From the NCBI RefSeq assembly GCF_013087525.1, contig NZ_JABFCS010000002.1, positions 186,001 through 250,000 of the forward strand: a stretch of DNA of 64,000 bases, given 5' to 3'. The notes beneath the pieces are model-generated. The model saw only the letters and a program-made list of their open reading frames with translations, did not search any database and was not told the origin of the DNA. The number at the start of each line of letters is the position of its first letter. The stretch's first letter is position 1. This document shows, in pieces, positions 9,763 to 19,296 of the stretch. Made by a program: the position numbers and the translations under genes. This stretch comes from Ramlibacter montanisoli (GTDB lineage Bacteria > Pseudomonadota > Gammaproteobacteria > Burkholderiales > Burkholderiaceae_C).

Positions 9763-11202
9763 ATGTTCAAGAACCTCATCGCCGGCGAGTGGGTCTCCGG
9801 CCCCCGCGCCTCCCGCAACATCAACCCTTCCGACACGCGCGACCTGGTCGGCGAGTACGCGCAGGCGGATGCCGAGCAGGCGCGTGCCGCCATCGGTGCC
9901 GCCGCCAAGGCGCAGGCTGCCTGGGGCGTCTCCACGCCGCAGCAGCGCTTCGACATCCTCGACGCCGCCGGCAGCGAGATCCTCGCGCGCAAGGCCGAAC
10001 TGGGTGACCTGCTGGCGCGGGAAGAAGGCAAGACACTGCCGGAAGCCATCGGCGAAGTCGCCCGCGCCGGCAACATCTTGAAGTTCTTCGCCGGCGAAGC
10101 GCTGCGCGTGGGAGGCGAAGTCGTGCCTTCGGTGCGTCCCGGCGTCGGCGTCGAAGTCACGCGCGAGCCGGTCGGCGTCGTCGGCCTGATCACGCCCTGG
10201 AACTTCCCGATCGCCATTCCCGCGTGGAAGATCGCGCCGGCCCTGGCCTTCGGCAACACCGTGGTACTCAAGCCCGCCGACCTGGTGCCGGGCAGCGCCT
10301 GGGCGCTGGCGGACATCCTGCACCGCGCGGGCCTGCCGGCCGGCGCGTTCAACCTGGTGATGGGCCGCGGCTCCGAAGTGGGGCAGGTCCTGCTGGACGA
10401 CAGGCGCGTCAATGCGATCAGCTTCACCGGCTCGGTGGCCACCGGCCAGCGCATCGCGCAGGCCTGCGTCGCGCGCATGGCCAAGTTCCAGCTGGAGATG
10501 GGCGGCAAGAACCCCATGGTGGTGCTGGACGACGCCGACCTCGACGTCGCCGTCAATGCCGCCATCAACAGCGGCTTCTTCTCCACCGGCCAACGCTGCA
10601 CGGCGTCCTCGCGGCTGATCGTCACGCAGGGCATCCACGACCGCTTCGTCGACGCCATGGCCAAGCGCATCCAGGCCCTCAAGGTCGACGACGCGCGCAA
10701 GGCCGGCACCGAGATCGGCCCTGTGGTGGACGAGAAGCAGCTGGCGCAGGACCTCGAGTACATCGCGATCGGCAAGGGCGAAGGCGCGCGGCTGGTCGCC
10801 GGCGGCGAAGCCATGGCGAAGAACGCCGACGGCGCACCCGGCTACTACCTGAAGCCCGCGCTGTTCGCCGACACCACGCCGCAGATGCGCATCAACCGCG
10901 AAGAGATCTTCGGCCCGGTGGTCAGCGTCCTGCGCGCGAAGGATTACGAGGAAGCGCTGCATCTGGCCAACGACACCGAGTTCGGCCTGGCCGCCGGCAT
11001 CGCCACCACGTCGCTCAAGCACGCCACGCACTTCAAGCGCCACTCGCAGGCTGGCATGGTGATGGTGAACCTGCCCACCGCGGGCGTGGACTACCATGTG
11101 CCGTTCGGCGGCCGCAAGGGCTCCAGCTATGGCCCGCGCGAACAGGGCCGCTACGCCGCCGAGTTCTACACCACCGTCAAGACCGCCTACACGCAGGCCT
11201 GA
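9763..11202 (+). CDS. Aldehyde dehydrogenase, probable 2-oxoglutarate semialdehyde dehydrogenase
   Basis: NAD(P)-dependent aldehyde dehydrogenase of 479 residues. It probably oxidises 2,5-dioxovalerate (the KdgD product) to 2-oxoglutarate, the last step of the pathway. Visible active-site residues are N147 (TPWNFP), E245 (QLEMGGKNP) and C279 (GQRCTASS), with the cofactor motif FTGSVATG at 221-228. The ATG at 9763 is preferred over 9748 because AAGGAGA lies 5 bases before it and would fall inside the longer reading. Substrate is inferred from the position between gudD and garD. Confidence 0.9.
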   Translation: MFKNLIAGEWVSGPRASRNINPSDTRDLVGEYAQADAEQARAAIGAAAKAQAAWGVSTPQQRFDILDAAGSEILARKAELGDLLAREEGKTLPEAIGEVARAGNILKFFAGEALRVGGEVVPSVRPGVGVEVTREPVGVVGLITPWNFPIAIPAWKIAPALAFGNTVVLKPADLVPGSAWALADILHRAGLPAGAFNLVMGRGSEVGQVLLDDRRVNAISFTGSVATGQRIAQACVARMAKFQLEMGGKNPMVVLDDADLDVAVNAAINSGFFSTGQRCTASSRLIVTQGIHDRFVDAMAKRIQALKVDDARKAGTEIGPVVDEKQLAQDLEYIAIGKGEGARLVAGGEAMAKNADGAPGYYLKPALFADTTPQMRINREEIFGPVVSVLRAKDYEEALHLANDTEFGLAAGIATTSLKHATHFKRHSQAGMVMVNLPTAGVDYHVPFGGRKGSSYGPREQGRYAAEFYTTVKTAYTQA

Positions 11203-11230
11203 ACGGAACGACAACCCCAAGGAGACCCGC

Positions 11231-12202
11231 ATGAACGTGACCCGCCGCCAGGCCGTGCTGTCCACGGCCGCAGTGCTCGCCGCGCCCGCCGCGCTGGCGC
11301 AGAAGGACAACTGGCCATCCAGGCCCCTGCGCATCGTCGTGCCCTACCCGCCCGGCGGGTCCTCGGACATCATCGCGCGCGCCATCAGCAACCTGATGGC
11401 CGAGTCGCTCAAGCAGACGGTGGTGGTGGAGAACAAGCCCGGTGCCAACGGCAACCTGGGCGCGGACTTCGTGGCCAAGTCGCCCGCGGACGGCTACACG
11501 ATGCTGCTGTGCGACGTCGGCGCGCTGGCGATCTCGCCTTCGGTGTACCCCAAGCTGCCGCTCGATCCGTCCAAGGAACTGCGCGGCGTGTCCATGCTGG
11601 CGTACTCCCCGCACCTGCTGGTGGTGCACCCCTCGGTGCCGGCCAACAACCTGAAGGAACTGGTCGCGCTGTCCAGGCAGAAGGACCTGAACTTCGCCGT
11701 CAGCGGCACCGGCGGCGCGCCGCACCTGGCCGGCGTGTCGCTGGCCAGCATGGTCGGCGCCCGCTGGCAGTACGTGCCCTACAAAGGCGGCAGCCAGGCC
11801 ATCTCCGACACCATCGGCGGCCAGACGCAGGTGCTCATGAACGGCATGCTGGCGACCTACCCCCACGTGCAGGGCGGCAAGCTCAAGCTGCTGGCCGTTT
11901 TCAAGCGCTCGCGCATGCCCCTGATCGGCGACGTGCCGACCATCGCCGAACAGGGCGCGCCGGGCTTCGAGTCCGGCAGCTGGCAGGGCGTGCTGGTGCC
12001 CAAGGGCACGCCGGAAGCCGTGGTGCAGAAGCTCAACGCCGCACTGGTGAGCGCCATCCGCAATCCCGAGGTGCGCGGGCGGCTGGCCGGCCAGGGCGCC
12101 GAGGTCGTCACCATGACGCCGCAGGAGCAGGACCAGTTGTTCGCCACCGAACGCAAGCGCTGGGCGCAGGTCGTGGCGGCTGCCAACATCAAGGCCGAGT
12201 GA
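11231..12202 (+). CDS. Tripartite tricarboxylate transporter substrate-binding protein (Bug family)
   Basis: Second Bug receptor of the uronate island, 323 residues. The signal peptide has a Tat-like start ([10 protein letters not shown]) and cleavage after ALAQ. Family motifs [44 protein letters not shown] and [17 protein letters not shown] are present. AAGGAGA is 6 bases before the ATG. Its stop overlaps the garD start as TGATG, so the two are co-translated. The two Bug proteins of this operon differ clearly and may serve different aldarates. Confidence 0.93.
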   Translation: MNVTRRQAVLSTAAVLAAPAALAQKDNWPSRPLRIVVPYPPGGSSDIIARAISNLMAESLKQTVVVENKPGANGNLGADFVAKSPADGYTMLLCDVGALAISPSVYPKLPLDPSKELRGVSMLAYSPHLLVVHPSVPANNLKELVALSRQKDLNFAVSGTGGAPHLAGVSLASMVGARWQYVPYKGGSQAISDTIGGQTQVLMNGMLATYPHVQGGKLKLLAVFKRSRMPLIGDVPTIAEQGAPGFESGSWQGVLVPKGTPEAVVQKLNAALVSAIRNPEVRGRLAGQGAEVVTMTPQEQDQLFATERKRWAQVVAAANIKAE

Positions 12203-13761
12203 TGCCGCAGGAGCCCCTGTTCATCCGCATGCACGAGGCCGACAACGTCGCCATCGTGGCGAACGATGGTGGGCTCCCGGCCGGCACCGTGTTTCCGTCC
12301 GGCCTGACGCTGCGCGAGAAGGTGCCACAAGGCCACAAGGTGGCGCTGGTGGACCTGCCCTCGGGCACGGCGATCCGGCGCTACGACGTGACCATCGGCT
12401 ACGCGCTGCAGGACATCCCGGCGGGCAGCTGGGTGCACGAGCGCCTGCTGCGCATGCCGGAGGCGCGCAGCCTGGACGATTTGCCGTTCGCGCGACGGCG
12501 AAGCGCGAGCCGCAGCCGGCGCTGCAGGGCTACACCTTCGAGGGCTACCGCAACCCGGACGGCTCGGTGGGCACGCGCAACATCCTGGCCATCACGCAGA
12601 GCGTGCAGTGCGTGGCGGGCGTCACGCGCTTCGCCATCGAGCGCATCAAGTCGCAGCTGCTGCCCCGATACCCGAACGTCGACGACGTGGTCGCGCTGGA
12701 GCACGGCTACGGCTGCGGCGTGGCGATCGACGCGCCGGACGCCGTGATCCCGATCCGCACGCTGCGCAACATCAGCCTCAACCCCAACTTCGGCGGCGAG
12801 GTGATGGTGGTGAGCCTGGGCTGCGAGAAGCTGCAGCCCGAGCGGCTGCTGCCGCCCGGCAGCATCCCGATCGCCGACCAGCGCGGCGAGCCGCAGGAGC
12901 TGGACGTGGTGTGCCTGCAGGACGACGCGCATGTCGGCTTCATGTCCATGGTCGACTCGATCCTGCGGCAGGCGGAGGTTCACCTGAAGCGATTGAACGC
13001 GCGCCGGCGCGAAACCGTGCCGGCCAGCGAACTGGTGGTGGGCGTGCAGTGCGGCGGCAGCGATGCCTTCTCCGGTGTCACGGCCAATCCCGCCGTCGGT
13101 TTCTGCACCGACCTGCTGGTGCGCGCGGGCGCCACCGTCATGTTCTCCGAGACCACCGAGGTACGCGACGGCGTGGCGCAGCTGCTGACCTCGCGCCGCG
13201 ACACCCGAAGTGGCGCAGGCGATCGTGCGCGAGATGGCCTGGTACGACGCCTACCTGCAGCGCGGCAGCGTGGACCGCAGCGCCAACACCACGCCGGGCA
13301 ACAAGAAGGGCGGCCTGTCCAACATCGTCGAGAAGGCGATGGGGTCCATCGTCAAGTCCGGCACCTCGCGCATCGATGCCGTGCTGCCCCCGGGCGAGAA
13401 ACTCAAGGGCAAGGGCCTGGTGTACGCCGCCACGCCGGCCAGCGACTTCATCTGCGGCACGCTGCAGGTGGCGGCGGGCATGAACCTGCACGTGTTCACC
13501 ACCGGCCGCGGCACGCCCTACGGGCTGGCCGAAGTGCCGGTGATCAAGGTCGCCACCCGCAGCGACCTCGCGCGGCGCTGGCACGACCTGATGGACGTCA
13601 ACGCCGGCACCATCGCCGAGGGCAAGGCGAGCATCGAGGAAGTGGGCTGGGAGATGTTCCGGCTGATGCTCGAGGTGGCCAGCGGTCGCAGGAAGACCTG
13701 GGCCGAGCAGTGGAAGCTGCACAACCAGCTGGTGCTGTTCAATCCGGCGCCGGTGACGTGA
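12202..13761 (+). CDS. garD: Galactarate dehydratase (UxaA/GarD family, two frameshifts)
   Basis: Dehydrates galactarate (mucate) to 5-keto-4-deoxyglucarate, which feeds kdgD. About 519 residues after repair, normal for GarD. An N-terminal SAF domain (residues ~1-95: [24 protein letters not shown]) precedes the UxaA core with [45 protein letters not shown] and [19 protein letters not shown]. One base is missing near 12494 (TTCGCGCGACGG) and one is extra near 13203, so the outer parts share a frame and the middle does not. It ends the plus-strand operon and overlaps the convergent NadM-Nudix gene by 23 bases. Confidence 0.9.
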
Positions 13762-14785
13762 GGAAGGCTTCGAGGATGTGGAAGTGGTCGTCGTGGAACT
13801 GGTCTTCCAGCGACGGCAGCTCCGCGATCGGCACCCAGCGTGCTTCCGCCGCGTCGTCGCTGCCCGCGATCTCCGGCAGCATGCGCTCGCCCAGGTCGAA
13901 GTAGAAGGCGTGCGTGATCACGCGGCCGCGCTGGCTGCGGTCCGGGTGGTCGAAGATGCGCATGGCCTTGCAGGCGTGTTCCATTTCCGAGGCCAGCAGG
14001 TGGAAGCCCGTTTCCTCCTGCAGCTCGCGCACCGCCGACTGGTAGGCCGTCTCGCGCTGCTCGATGAAGCCGCCCGGCACCGCCAGCAGGCCCTTGCCGG
14101 GCGCGCGGCCGCGCCGGATCAACAGCACGTGGCCGGCGATGCGCACGACGGCATCCACCGTGACGAACACCGGCGGATAGGGCGACATCGCCCACTTGTC
14201 ATGTTCCTCGGCGAGCTCGGCCCATTCCTCGCGCAGCCTCGCCAGGAAAGGCAGCTGCGCCCAGGAACGGAGGAAGCCGATCATCGCGGGCGGCACCTGG
14301 CTGGCCAGCGCGGCCAGCGCCTCGTCCACCGAGTCCGCGGAGTAGAGCGCCGCGCGCAGTGACTTGCCGTGCACCTCGCCCTGCCGGCCGGCGTCGTGCA
14401 GCGGCCAGCCCGGAAATTCGTTGAGGTATTCGCCGGTGGGGTCCTTGCGGTGGCCCACCAGCACGATGCGCGTGCGCTCCGATCCGGTCAGCTTGGCCAT
14501 CGTGGCCTGCACCTGCTGCACCCAGCGCTTCTGGTCGTAGACGTCGCGCACGGCGAGGAAGTCCACGCGCGCGCGTTCCTCCTCGCTCAAGGCCAGCCGG
14601 ATCGCCTCCACCCGTTCCTCGAAGGTGAAGGGATTGCGCGGCGAGCGGGCCTGGCGCGCGGAGCCGACCAGCACCGCGCAGCGCGGCGCCAGCCGCAGCG
14701 CCTCGCGCAGCAGCGCGAGCTGCGCGTTGTGGAACAGCTGGAAGCGGCCGATGCACGCCGCCCATTCGAATTTCGGGGATGCCAT
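13739..14785 (-). CDS. nadM: Bifunctional nicotinamide-nucleotide adenylyltransferase/Nudix hydrolase
   Basis: Two-domain protein of 348 residues, the family's usual length. Residues ~8-185 form an NMN adenylyltransferase domain ([12 protein letters not shown] at 12-23, [12 protein letters not shown]), expected to make NAD from NMN. Residues ~200-345 form a Nudix domain with an intact Nudix box (GFIEQRE...RELQEETGF), expected to hydrolyse ADP-ribose-type substrates. The nucleotidyltransferase HxGH motif reads HNAQ (H19, Q22), so its second His is missing and the Pro before it is Leu. The adenylyltransferase activity is therefore less certain than the Nudix activity. It converges on garD and overlaps its end. 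Confidence 0.88.
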   Translation of the reverse strand: MASPKFEWAACIGRFQLFHNAQLALLREALRLAPRCAVLVGSARQARSPRNPFTFEERVEAIRLALSEEERARVDFLAVRDVYDQKRWVQQVQATMAKLTGSERTRIVLVGHRKDPTGEYLNEFPGWPLHDAGRQGEVHGKSLRAALYSADSVDEALAALASQVPPAMIGFLRSWAQLPFLARLREEWAELAEEHDKWAMSPYPPVFVTVDAVVRIAGHVLLIRRGRAPGKGLLAVPGGFIEQRETAYQSAVRELQEETGFHLLASEMEHACKAMRIFDHPDRSQRGRVITHAFYFDLGERMLPEIAGSDDAAEARWVPIAELPSLEDQFHDDHFHILEAFLTSPAPD

Positions 14786-14808
14786 GCGCCGATTCCCGGG
14801 CTCCCGCC

Positions 14809-16110
14809 CTAGGGCTGCATCAGCAGCTGCAGCGTGCGCTGGCCGACGCGGCGTTGCGGCGGCAGGCCCCTGGCCACGAACTCCTTCTCGATCGCATCGC
14901 GCGTGAGGCGCCCGATCACGCCGTCCGCCGTCACCTGCGCGTGGCCGCGCGAAGCCAGCCAGGCCTGCAACTGCCGCACCTGCGCGCGCGTGAGGCCGGG
15001 GTCGTCGGTCGGCCAGGGCGTGGCGAAGTCGCGGCCGCCCGAAATCTTGGTGGCCAGCAGCGCGACCTCCATCACGTAGCGCACCGAGCGGTTGTAGCGC
15101 AGGATGGTCTCGAAGTTGCGCGTGACCAGGAAGGCGGGACCCGGCAGGCCCACGGGGAAGAAGGGATGCACCTCGGGGTCGCCGGGCACCTGCAGCGGCA
15201 CCGGCTGGCCGTCCGGCCCGAGCGCGGTCCAGCCTTGCGCCGCCCATTGGGACAGCGGCTTGGCGCGCTCCGGGTAGCGCTTGGACTCGCCGCCGGTGTT
15301 GAACTCCGCCTGCTGCGCCGCCGGAACCGCCACTTCGATGTACACCGGCGCGCCCAGGATCCAGCCGCCGCGCGTCTTCAGGTGGTTGGCGGTCGTGGCC
15401 CAGGCATCGGGCTCGGAATTGATGATGTCGGAGACGCCGTCGCCGTCGAAGTCCACCGCCAGCTGCTCGAAGCTGTCCGGCACGAACTGCGTGCGGCCGA
15501 AGGCGGCGGCCCAGGAGCCCTGCCAGTTCTCCGCCGGCACGCGCCGGTCGCGCAGCACGCGCACGGCGGCGAAGGCGCGCTCGCGCGACATGCAGCTGCC
15601 CGCCGCGCTCGCGGATGCGGGACAGGGCCGCAGGCAGGCCAGGCTCATCGCCGCATCGAGCACCGGGATGCGGCCCTGCGAGGGACCGTAGTTGGTCTCG
15701 ATGCCGTAGATCGCGACGATGATCTCCTTGGGCACGCCGAACTGCGCCTCGATGCGCTGCAGCGTCTGCCCATCGCGCGCCAGCACGGCGCGGCCCTGCT
15801 GCACGCGCTCTTCATCGGTGGTGGCGGCCAGTTCGTCCCACCAGAAGGTCGGCTCGCCGGTGGTCACCAGCATGGACTGGCGCACGCGGTCGTCGTACTG
15901 CGCGGCGGCCGCGATGCGCTCGAAGTCCGCGCGGTGCAGGGGGCGGCCGGAAAGCTGCGTCTGCTGCGCGAGGTTCTGCACGCAGCTGGCGAACTGCTCG
16001 CGCGACAGGGGCTGCGACAGGAGCGAAGGGGAGGCGGGTTGGGCTGCGGCCGAATGGCAGAGGCAGGCGGCGAGGACCGCGCCGAGGAAGCGTTGCAGGC
16101 ATGCGGGCAT
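14809..16110 (-). CDS. Lytic murein transglycosylase (MltB type)
   Basis: Cleaves peptidoglycan glycan strands to form 1,6-anhydro ends in the periplasm. 433 residues: a signal peptide to about residue 24 (HSAAAQ), a catalytic SLT_2 domain with the active-site Glu138 in YGIETNYG, FGRTQFVPDSF and an EF-hand-like DFDGDGVSD, and a C-terminal peptidoglycan-binding domain (~365-430: RAQVRQLQAWL, DGVIGRLTRDAI). No lipobox Cys follows the signal, so it is probably soluble, like MltB homologues of the second type. It starts 8 bases after the MerR gene stop on the same strand. Confidence 0.92.
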   Translation of the reverse strand: MPACLQRFLGAVLAACLCHSAAAQPASPSLLSQPLSREQFASCVQNLAQQTQLSGRPLHRADFERIAAAAQYDDRVRQSMLVTTGEPTFWWDELAATTDEERVQQGRAVLARDGQTLQRIEAQFGVPKEIIVAIYGIETNYGPSQGRIPVLDAAMSLACLRPCPASASAAGSCMSRERAFAAVRVLRDRRVPAENWQGSWAAAFGRTQFVPDSFEQLAVDFDGDGVSDIINSEPDAWATTANHLKTRGGWILGAPVYIEVAVPAAQQAEFNTGGESKRYPERAKPLSQWAAQGWTALGPDGQPVPLQVPGDPEVHPFFPVGLPGPAFLVTRNFETILRYNRSVRYVMEVALLATKISGGRDFATPWPTDDPGLTRAQVRQLQAWLASRGHAQVTADGVIGRLTRDAIEKEFVARGLPPQRRVGQRTLQLLMQP

Positions 16111-16118
16111 GCCGGGGA

Positions 16119-16559
16119 CTATAGGGTGCGGCGCTTCGCCCGGGGGCCCGTTGTGCCCAGCCGTAACTCGGAAGCGGGCCGCAGCAGCGCTGCCTTCAGC
16201 AGCTTCTGGAAGGTCGGGCATTCGGCATGGCTGGGGGCCGGGCACACGGCCGCGTGGCGCAGGCCCTTGCTCACGGCGCTCAGCCGGCGCACCATGCCGT
16301 CGATCTCGTCGGCCTTGGCGGAGAGCATGCGCCGCTCGATGCTGGGCTTGCCCTCCGGTGAAAACATGGTCGCGATCTCCGCCAGCGTGAAGCCCGCCGC
16401 CTGCGCCAGCCGCACCAGCGCCAGCTGGTCGAGCACGCGCGGATCGAAGCGCCGCCGCAGGCCGTCGCGGCCGGTGGAGGCGATCAGCCCCTTGTCCTCG
16501 TAGTACCTCAGCGCCGACGCCGGGATGCCGGAGCGCCTTGCCACTTCCGCGATGTCCAT
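16119..16559 (-). CDS. MerR family transcriptional regulator
   Basis: 146-residue MerR-type activator/repressor. The N-terminal winged helix (MDIAEVARRSGIPASALRYYEDKGL) has the typical RRRFDPRVLDQLALVRLAQAAGFTL continuation, then a dimerisation helix (~75-100). A short tail contains C106, H111 and C114 (VCPAPSHAECPTF), which could bind a metal or respond to oxidation. It diverges from the cupin gene at 16638. The 78 bases between them hold a promoter with the 19-base spacer and central palindrome typical of MerR control. The ligand is unknown. Confidence 0.9.
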   Translation of the reverse strand: MDIAEVARRSGIPASALRYYEDKGLIASTGRDGLRRRFDPRVLDQLALVRLAQAAGFTLAEIATMFSPEGKPSIERRMLSAKADEIDGMVRRLSAVSKGLRHAAVCPAPSHAECPTFQKLLKAALLRPASELRLGTTGPRAKRRTL

Positions 16560-16570
16560 CACGCCACCCC

Positions 16571-16601
16571 TTGACTTCAAGTGCACTTGAACTCGTATGG
16601 T
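16571..16601 (+). promoter_or_regulatory. MerR-type promoter/operator of the cupin gene
   Basis: A -35 box TTGACT (16571-16576) and a -10 box TATGGT (16596-16601) are separated by 19 bases, the over-long spacing typical of MerR-activated promoters. A perfect 16-base palindrome TTCAAGTGCACTTGAA lies at 16576-16591 within the spacer. It is upstream of the cupin gene (start 16638) and divergent from the MerR gene. Confidence 0.82.
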
Positions 16602-16637
16602 GCAAGTCCCCTGCCACTCCGTCAAACAGGAAACGCC

Positions 16638-17144
16638 ATGCCCCTCACGCTCCAGACCTTGGCCGTCCGCATCCGCGAGACCCTGCAACACGGCAACGAC
16701 CCCGCCGGCCGCGAGCAGGCGGCCGCCATCCTGCGCGATGCCCTGCAGGACCGCGCCTTCGTGCAGTCGCTCTTCGACGACCGGTCGCCCGAACGCAAGG
16801 TCGTGTACCAGGACCCGCAACTGGGCTTCTGCATCCTGGCGCACCGCTACACGGATGCCAGGCAGGGCGGGCCGCACGACCACGGCCCTTCCTGGGCCAT
16901 CTACGGCCAGGCCGAGGGCGAGACCGTGATGAGCGACTGGCAGCGCGTGGATGGCGCCGCTGCAGGCGAACGCGTGCGGGTGCGCAAGCTGCGCGAATAC
17001 ACGATGCGCCCCGGCGATGTCCGTGTGTACAACGAGGGCGACATCCACGCGCCGGGCCGCTCCGGTCCGACGCGCCTGGTCCGCATCGAAGGCGTGAACC
17101 TGGAGACGGTGGCGCGCGGCAGCTACCAGGCGCTGCGCGAGTAA
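16638..17144 (+). CDS. Cupin protein, cysteine dioxygenase-like
   Basis: 168-residue cupin-fold protein resembling the cysteine/thiol dioxygenase group. Likely iron ligands are H80 and H82 (GGPHDHGPSWAIYGQAEG) and H137 (NEGDIHAPG). The start at 16638 follows the MerR-type promoter at a natural distance; an in-frame upstream start would overlap the promoter. It is a single-gene transcript facing its probable MerR regulator. The substrate could be a small thiol, but this is inference; the generic call 'cupin domain protein' is safe. Confidence 0.78.
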   Translation: MPLTLQTLAVRIRETLQHGNDPAGREQAAAILRDALQDRAFVQSLFDDRSPERKVVYQDPQLGFCILAHRYTDARQGGPHDHGPSWAIYGQAEGETVMSDWQRVDGAAAGERVRVRKLREYTMRPGDVRVYNEGDIHAPGRSGPTRLVRIEGVNLETVARGSYQALRE

Positions 17145-17154
17145 GGCCTGCGGA

Positions 17155-17889
17155 TCACGCCCCGGCCGGCGCCACCGACGCGCCCTGCACGCCGTGCCGC
17201 GCCAGCGCCTGGGCCACGAAGCCGCTGGCCTTCATCTCCTCGACGAACGCCGACAGCGCCGCGGCCGCTTCGGCACCGCGGCTGCGGGGGCAGCCCATCG
17301 CCTGCCGGATCACCATGAAGCGGCCGGGCAGCAGGCGCACGCCGCCGATGCGCCGCGCGTCCGCTTCCAGCTGCTGCTTCACGCCGGCGGCCACTTCGGC
17401 GCCGCTGTCCAGGAAGTGTTGCACCACCGCCTGCGAGGACTCCGCGTGCACCAGCTGCGCCTGCTTCAGCTCGCGCGTGAGGTACAGGTCGTAGGCGCTG
17501 CCACGGCCGGCCACCACGCGCTGTCCCCTGCGGTCCACTTCCTCGTTCGCGCGCAGCGACGAGTCTTCGCGCACCAGGTAGCAGCCCTCGATCAGCACGT
17601 AGGGCGGCGTGAAGGCGATGTGCTCGGCGCGCTTGGGATCGATGGCGAAGAAGCCGATGTCGGCCTGCTGCGTCGCCACCGCGTCCACCGACTTGCTGGC
17701 GTTGTCGAACACGACCAGGTCCGCCTCCACCCCCAGGCGCCGCGCGAACTCGCGCGCCAGGTCGACCGACACGCCCTTGGCCGCGCCACCCGCGTCCTGG
17801 CCGGCGAGGACGGGATTGCCGAGGTTGATGGAGGCGCGCAGCCGGCCGGTGGGCGCGAAGGCCTGGACGATGGAAGCAGGAAGGTTCAT
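17155..17889 (-). CDS. Amino-acid-type ABC substrate-binding domain protein (family 3)
   Basis: 244-residue protein with the fold of polar amino-acid-binding proteins (SBP_bac_3): VSVDLAREFARRLGVEADLVVFDNASKSVDAV, then ADIGFFAIDPKRAEHIAFTPPYVLIEGCYLV. No signal peptide is visible with the start at 17889 or with the alternative at 17913, and no permease or ATPase gene is adjacent. It may be cytoplasmic, exported by an unrecognised route, or called from a wrong start. It converges on the cupin gene, with 10 bases between stops. Confidence 0.8.
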   Translation of the reverse strand: MNLPASIVQAFAPTGRLRASINLGNPVLAGQDAGGAAKGVSVDLAREFARRLGVEADLVVFDNASKSVDAVATQQADIGFFAIDPKRAEHIAFTPPYVLIEGCYLVREDSSLRANEEVDRRGQRVVAGRGSAYDLYLTRELKQAQLVHAESSQAVVQHFLDSGAEVAAGVKQQLEADARRIGGVRLLPGRFMVIRQAMGCPRSRGAEAAAALSAFVEEMKASGFVAQALARHGVQGASVAPAGA

Positions 17890-17945
17890 GGCCCGCCACC
17901 ATAGCGCAAACACCTTGCGCTAGCATCGGCGGCAAGCCGTCCCCC

Positions 17946-18545
17946 ATGCCAGAGCACCGTCGTCCCCGCCCACCGCTCCTCGCGCGCAGCGCCTTCGCGG
18001 CAGCGGCCACGGCGCTCGCCGTGCTGTTCGGCGCCGCGCTCGCGCAGGAGCAGCAGCCGGCGGACCTGTTCGGCAGCATGCCGGAGCCACCGACCGAAGC
18101 CCCGCCACCGGCGCCGGTGATCGACCCCGCCAGTCCCGCGGCCGGCGCGCTGCAGCCGCCGGCGGAAGCCTTCAACGGCCTGCCGCCCGACGGCCGCGGC
18201 AAGCCCGACTGGGTGCGGGCGCTGCGCGAAGGCCTGATCCAGCCGCGCGCCGGCGTGGGCAGCAGTGGCGCCATGCAGCTGCTGGACCACGACGTGCTCA
18301 TGAAGAACACGGCGCAGATGCCCTACGTGCGCTTCTCGCACGGCGTGCACACCCAGTGGCTGGCTTGCGCCAACTGCCACGACGCGCTGTTCGTGCCGCG
18401 CGCGGGCGCCAACCCGACGAACATGACGCGCATCTTCCAGGGCGAGTCCTGCGGCACCTGCCACGGCACCGTCGCCTTCACCGCGATGTTCACCTGCGAG
18501 CGCTGCCACAGCGTGCCCCAGCCCGGGCAGAAGCCCTGGTGGTGA
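17946..18545 (+). CDS. Triheme c-type cytochrome (cytochrome c3/c7-like)
   Basis: 199-residue exported multiheme protein. A twin-arginine-free signal/anchor segment lies at ~13-34 (SAFAAAATALAVLFGAALAQ), followed by a proline-rich linker (~45-80). A C-terminal domain has three CxxCH sites: CANCH, CGTCH and CERCH. Extra His in RFSHGVHTQW could be distal ligands, as in cytochrome c7/c3. The start is 56 bases past the divergent binding-protein gene. Its redox partner is unknown. The following genes include a membrane protein and a Crp/Fnr regulator, which suggests a respiratory or redox role. Confidence 0.85.
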   Translation: MPEHRRPRPPLLARSAFAAAATALAVLFGAALAQEQQPADLFGSMPEPPTEAPPPAPVIDPASPAAGALQPPAEAFNGLPPDGRGKPDWVRALREGLIQPRAGVGSSGAMQLLDHDVLMKNTAQMPYVRFSHGVHTQWLACANCHDALFVPRAGANPTNMTRIFQGESCGTCHGTVAFTAMFTCERCHSVPQPGQKPWW

Positions 18546-18615
18546 GGCCGCCCGGAAGCCGGGCGTCAGTCGCGAGACAGCGAGCCGTCAGCGGCCGGCT
18601 CCATACTGGCTGCGC

Positions 18616-19296
18616 ATGTTCATCGGCCACTTCGGCCTGGCCTTCGCCGTGCGGCGTGCTGTGCCGCAGGTCTCGCTGGGCACCGCCTTCCTCGCCGCGC
18701 AGTTCCTCGACCTGCTGTGGCCGACGCTGCTGCTCGTGGGCAGCGAAACGGTGCGCATCGCACCCGGCGCCACCGAGGTGACGCCGCTGGTGTTCGAGTC
18801 CTATCCGATCTCGCACAGCCTGCTGATGGCCGTGGGCTGGGGCCTGCTGCTGGGCGGGCTGCACGCGTGGCGGCACCGCCATCTCGCCGGCAGCCTGGCG
18901 GTCGGCCTGCTGGTGCCCAGCCACTGGCTGCTGGACGCGCTGGTGCACGTGCCCGACCTGCCGCTGGCGCCCGGCTCGCAGACCCTGGTCGGCCTGGGCC
19001 TGTGGAATTCGCGCGCGGCCACGCTGATGGCCGAAGTGCCCATGTTCGTGATCGGCGTGTGGCTCTACCTGCGCTGCACGCGCGCGCTGGACGCCGTCGG
19101 CCGCTACGGCCTGCTCGGGCTGGTCGCCTTCCTCGCACTGGTGCACGCCGCCAACATGGCCGGTCCGCCGCCGCCCGACGTGGACGCGATCGCATGGGTG
19201 GGCCAGGCGCAGTGGCTGCTGGTGCTGTGGGCGTACTGGGTCGATCGCCACCGGCAGTCCCTGCTTCCCTGGCACCGGCAAGCCGCGCGCGCTTGA
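18616..19296 (+). CDS. Polytopic membrane protein, YbcI/DUF457-like metal-dependent hydrolase
   Basis: 226-residue inner-membrane protein with about six hydrophobic segments. The N-terminal GHFGLAF, central PISHSLLMAV and PSHWLLDALVHVPDLP carry the His and Asp pattern of the YbcI/LexA-binding membrane hydrolase family. No biochemical role can be read. Its stop codon overlaps a TTGAC-N4-GTCAA dyad that probably serves the next gene. Confidence 0.72.
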   Translation: MFIGHFGLAFAVRRAVPQVSLGTAFLAAQFLDLLWPTLLLVGSETVRIAPGATEVTPLVFESYPISHSLLMAVGWGLLLGGLHAWRHRHLAGSLAVGLLVPSHWLLDALVHVPDLPLAPGSQTLVGLGLWNSRAATLMAEVPMFVIGVWLYLRCTRALDAVGRYGLLGLVAFLALVHAANMAGPPPPDVDAIAWVGQAQWLLVLWAYWVDRHRQSLLPWHRQAARA

